Source: Paracoccaceae bacterium
GTDB taxonomy: Bacteria > Pseudomonadota > Alphaproteobacteria > Rhodobacterales > Rhodobacteraceae
Length of the DNA: 18,035 nt
Direction of reading: 5' to 3'
Assembly (NCBI GenBank): GCA_007131945.1
Contig: SLPP01000252.1
Location: forward strand, 1 to 18,035
Position numbers and translations under genes: made by a program. The notes below the pieces were generated by a model. It did no database searches. It was not told the DNA's origin and saw only the letters and a list, made by a program, of their open reading frames with translations. This document shows positions 15,823 through 18,035 of this stretch, one piece after another (the first letter of the stretch is position 1; each line of letters begins with the position of its first letter).

Positions 15823-17748
15823 TCAGGCCAGCGCGGCGAGCCGGGCCTTGCTGATCGCGTCGGCTTCCTTGCCGTAGACCTCCTCGAAATGGTCGAAACG
15901 CGCCTCGAGCCAGGCGGTGCCCTGGGTGGCGCCGGCAAGCTGGCTCAGCAGGTCGTCGCGCGACGAGGCGGGCAGCGTGGCGCGGAACAGGTCCCAGCCG
16001 CGCTGCGCCGGGTCGCGGTCGAAGCCCAGAACCTGGCCCTTGAGGCCGGAGATGAGCGAGACCAATGCCCCCGAACAGGCCGAGGGGACATGGATGTCCA
16101 CCCGATCGATCGCCTGCAGCAGCAGCGGCCCGGCCTGGGTCAGCCCTTCGCGCACGCCCATCCGCCCGGCAGTGCGGAAGGCGTGGTCGGAACTGTCGAC
16201 GGCGTGGTGCTTGCCGTCGGTCAGCGTCACGCCGATGTCGATCACCGGAAAACCGAGCGGGCCGCGGGTCATCGCGTCCTGCGCCCCCTCCTCGACCGAG
16301 GGGATGTAGTTGCGCGGTACCGCGCCGCCCTTGACGGTCTCGTTGAACCGGAAGCCTTCGCCGCGCGGCAGCGGCTCAAGGATCAGCGCGACATCGGCGA
16401 ACTGCCCCGCGCCGCCTGTCTGTTTGCGGTGGCGGTAGCGCACCTCGGCGCGGCCCGAGATCGTCTCGCGCCAGGCTACCTGTGGCTCGCGCGTCTCGAC
16501 CGCCAGGCCGAAATCGGACTCGAGCGCCGCCAGCACCCGGCGCAGATGCTGCGGTCCCTGGGCGCGCAGCACGGGCTGGCCGGTCTCGTCCTCGGTCTCG
16601 TGGGCCAGGAACGGGTCGCATTCGGCAAGACGCGCGAGCGCGGTGGAGAGCCGCACCTCGTCGCGCTCGCTGCCGGGAATGAGGACGCGGGCCAGCATCG
16701 GCGGTGCGCTGGCGGCCCAGTCGGGTCGGGGCAGGGGGGCATCGGCGCCCAGCGGCAAGCCGGCACCGAGATGATCGGACTTCACCGCCAGCGCCACCTC
16801 GCCCGCCTGCATCGGCCCGCCGGCGCCACCGCCCGGCTTCTGCAGCCCGCCGAGATTGCCGCCCGCCAGCGTCTGCCCGATGGCGATGCCGTCCTCGAGC
16901 GCGCGGATCGCCACGACCTTGCCCAGATGCTTGCGGATCTGTGCCTGGAAGGCGACGGCGCGCGCCCCGCCCAGCCGCTCGCGCAGCCGCTCGACGCCCG
17001 GCGCCTCGTGGCGCAGCGCCTTCATCAGGCGGGTGACGCCGTTCGACCGTTCCGCCGCGCCGAGGAAGGCCGGGATCAGCACGTTCTCGCTCAGCTCCCG
17101 GCTGGCGATGGCGTAGAGCGCGCCGGTCGCCGGCTCGCGGTCCTCGATCAGCTCCTCGAGCAGCGAGTCGTCGTATTCCGACATCTGCTCGAGCAGTTCG
17201 CTGCGCGCCTCGGCCTCGCGCTCGGCGACCGGCCCCGCCGGCATCTCGATCAGCGCCGATTGCTGCCCGTCGCGATACCGCCAGGCGCGTTCCGAGATCA
17301 GGTCCACCGCCCCGACAACCGACTCGCCCTCGCGGATCGGGATCTGGCGCAGGACGATCGTGTGGTTGGAATAGCCCTGCAGCTCGGCGACGATATCGCG
17401 CACCCGCGCGCCCGAGGCGTCCATCTTGTTGATGAACAGGAAGCAGGGCGTGCCCGAGGCCTCGACGACCCTGAGCCAGGGAGCGGTCAGCATCGCCGCG
17501 TCGGGATCGGGCGGCACGACCAGCACCGCCGCGTCCGAGGCCATCAGCGCCCCCTGCGCCAGCGTCGCGTATTCCGACCCGCCGGGCAGATCGAGCGCGC
17601 ACCAGGGCTCGCCCAGGAATTCGAAACTCGTGATCGTCAGCGGGTCCATCGCCTCGCTCGCCCCCCGGCCGCCGTCAAGCGTGGCCAGCTGCTGCACGAG
17701 TGTCGACTTGCCCGATTGCGACGGCCCCAGAACCGTTATGCACCGCAT
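15823..17748 (-). CDS. EF-G-like GTPase paralogue with altered G domain
   Basis: Related to elongation factor G but unlikely to be the main translocase. The 641-residue product keeps a P-loop, GPSQSGKS (8-15), and NKMD (107-110), then domains II-V: KHLGKVVAIRALEDG, RKQTGGAGQFADV, VKGGAVPRNYIPSVEEG and VDSSDHAF. The RGITI effector motif is missing. Only about 38 residues separate the P-loop from the G3 motif, against about 60 in normal EF-G, so switch I is much shortened. G3 reads DLPGG (53-57), so Gly57 replaces the catalytic His of DTPGH. Ordinary EF-G has about 700 residues. GGGGGGAGGGG precedes the ATG at 17748. Longer frames upstream lack homology. The gene appears to be transcribed alone. 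Its role is unknown; ribosome rescue, assembly or stress use would be guesses. Confidence 0.85.
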   Translation of the reverse strand: MRCITVLGPSQSGKSTLVQQLATLDGGRGASEAMDPLTITSFEFLGEPWCALDLPGGSEYATLAQGALMASDAAVLVVPPDPDAAMLTAPWLRVVEASGTPCFLFINKMDASGARVRDIVAELQGYSNHTIVLRQIPIREGESVVGAVDLISERAWRYRDGQQSALIEMPAGPVAEREAEARSELLEQMSEYDDSLLEELIEDREPATGALYAIASRELSENVLIPAFLGAAERSNGVTRLMKALRHEAPGVERLRERLGGARAVAFQAQIRKHLGKVVAIRALEDGIAIGQTLAGGNLGGLQKPGGGAGGPMQAGEVALAVKSDHLGAGLPLGADAPLPRPDWAASAPPMLARVLIPGSERDEVRLSTALARLAECDPFLAHETEDETGQPVLRAQGPQHLRRVLAALESDFGLAVETREPQVAWRETISGRAEVRYRHRKQTGGAGQFADVALILEPLPRGEGFRFNETVKGGAVPRNYIPSVEEGAQDAMTRGPLGFPVIDIGVTLTDGKHHAVDSSDHAFRTAGRMGVREGLTQAGPLLLQAIDRVDIHVPSACSGALVSLISGLKGQVLGFDRDPAQRGWDLFRATLPASSRDDLLSQLAGATQGTAWLEARFDHFEEVYGKEADAISKARLAALA

Positions 17749-17844
17749 CGCCCCTCCCCCCATTTCGCTGCGCCGGTGGCCCGGCGTTCCCTTCGGCCGT
17801 CCCGCCTGCCTCAAGACGCGCGGGCCGGGCCGCCTCCATTGGTG

Positions 17845-17874
17845 ATGATCGCCCGGCGCGGGGGCGCGCGTCAA
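17845..17874 (-). promoter_or_regulatory. Possible promoter of the EF-G-like gene
   Basis: On the minus strand TTGACG (17874-17869) and GATCAT (17850-17845) are 18 bases apart, with 5 and 4 of 6 matches. The leader would be about 90 bases. The rest of the 287-base stretch from 17749 to the right edge has no supported gene. Confidence 0.3.
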
Positions 17875-17879
17875 TCATC

Positions 17880-17917
17880 GAGTGCGCCCGTGGAGTGCGT
17901 CCATGGAGTGCGCGCGA
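17880..17917. repeat. Three tandem 13-base repeats
   Basis: GAGTGCGCCCGTG, GAGTGCGTCCATG and GAGTGCGCGCGA(A) follow each other without a gap, just upstream of the predicted promoter of the EF-G-like gene. The unit start GAGTGCG is exact in all three. The regular spacing suggests an iterated protein-binding site or a small slippage expansion. Confidence 0.6.
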
Positions 17918-18035
17918 ATCGCGGTGCGACGCGGCGCGCGGAATGCAACAGCCGGCGGACTCGCTCACCTCTACGCAAGCACATCCCAAGGGGGCGCGCG
18001 AGAAAGTTTCATTGTGGTCACACTACACGGCTCTC

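Noticed and set aside
17971..18012. 13-residue minus-strand micro-ORF (MKLSRAPPWDVLA)
   Set aside because: No Shine-Dalgarno, no regulatory codon pattern, and far from the next start. Not enough to call a leader peptide.

Overview
The window is GC-rich, gene-dense chromosomal DNA with short gaps and several 4-base ATGA stop/start overlaps. The families and their details suggest an alphaproteobacterium of the Rhodobacterales type: a single-cysteine DksA, a PpiD-like foldase upstream of trpE, a TroA-type metal-binding protein behind a Mur/Fur-like box, and a divergent EF-G paralogue. This placement is inferred from protein resemblance; there is no rRNA gene to confirm it. I see no tRNA, CRISPR array, transposase, integrase or phage gene, and no clearly broken gene. 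Only the leftmost gene is cut by the window edge.

Layout, left to right. (1) 1-900, minus: periplasmic Mn/Zn-binding protein (SitA/TroA type), truncated at the left edge, with a Mur/Fur-like operator over its promoter. (2) 1049-5270, plus: an operon joined by two ATGA overlaps, encoding a fused acyl-CoA:acetate/3-ketoacid CoA-transferase, an AMP-forming acyl-CoA synthetase and a 3-hydroxybutyrate-dehydrogenase-like SDR. It probably handles short acids or ketone bodies. (3) 5409-9498, plus: the four-gene Anbu cluster, namely circularly permuted ATP-grasp, alpha-E protein, transglutaminase-like Cys protease and the Anbu proteasome-like Thr hydrolase. It is interrupted by a 163-base AT-rich stretch holding a perfect TATAAT and a perfect inverted repeat. 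(4) 9692-10114, plus: DksA-type RNA polymerase regulator with a strong intrinsic terminator. (5) 10205-11407, plus: FAD-dependent aromatic-type monooxygenase. (6) Convergent block on the minus strand, read right to left: EF-G-like GTPase (17748-15823), then a probable transcription unit of PpiD-like foldase (15678-13804), trpE (13790-12273) and exodeoxyribonuclease III (12265-11489). Two GC-rich hairpins separate the convergent ends near 11.45 kb.

The most system-like content is the Anbu cluster. An amide-bond-forming ATP-grasp enzyme, a helical partner, a papain-fold transglutaminase and a self-compartmentalising Thr protease sit together, as already noted in comparative genomics, but their biochemical task is still poorly defined. 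The second item of interest is the EF-G-like protein. It has a P-loop and NKMD but a much shortened switch I region, and it lacks the catalytic His of the DTPGH motif, so it is unlikely to work as an ordinary translocase.
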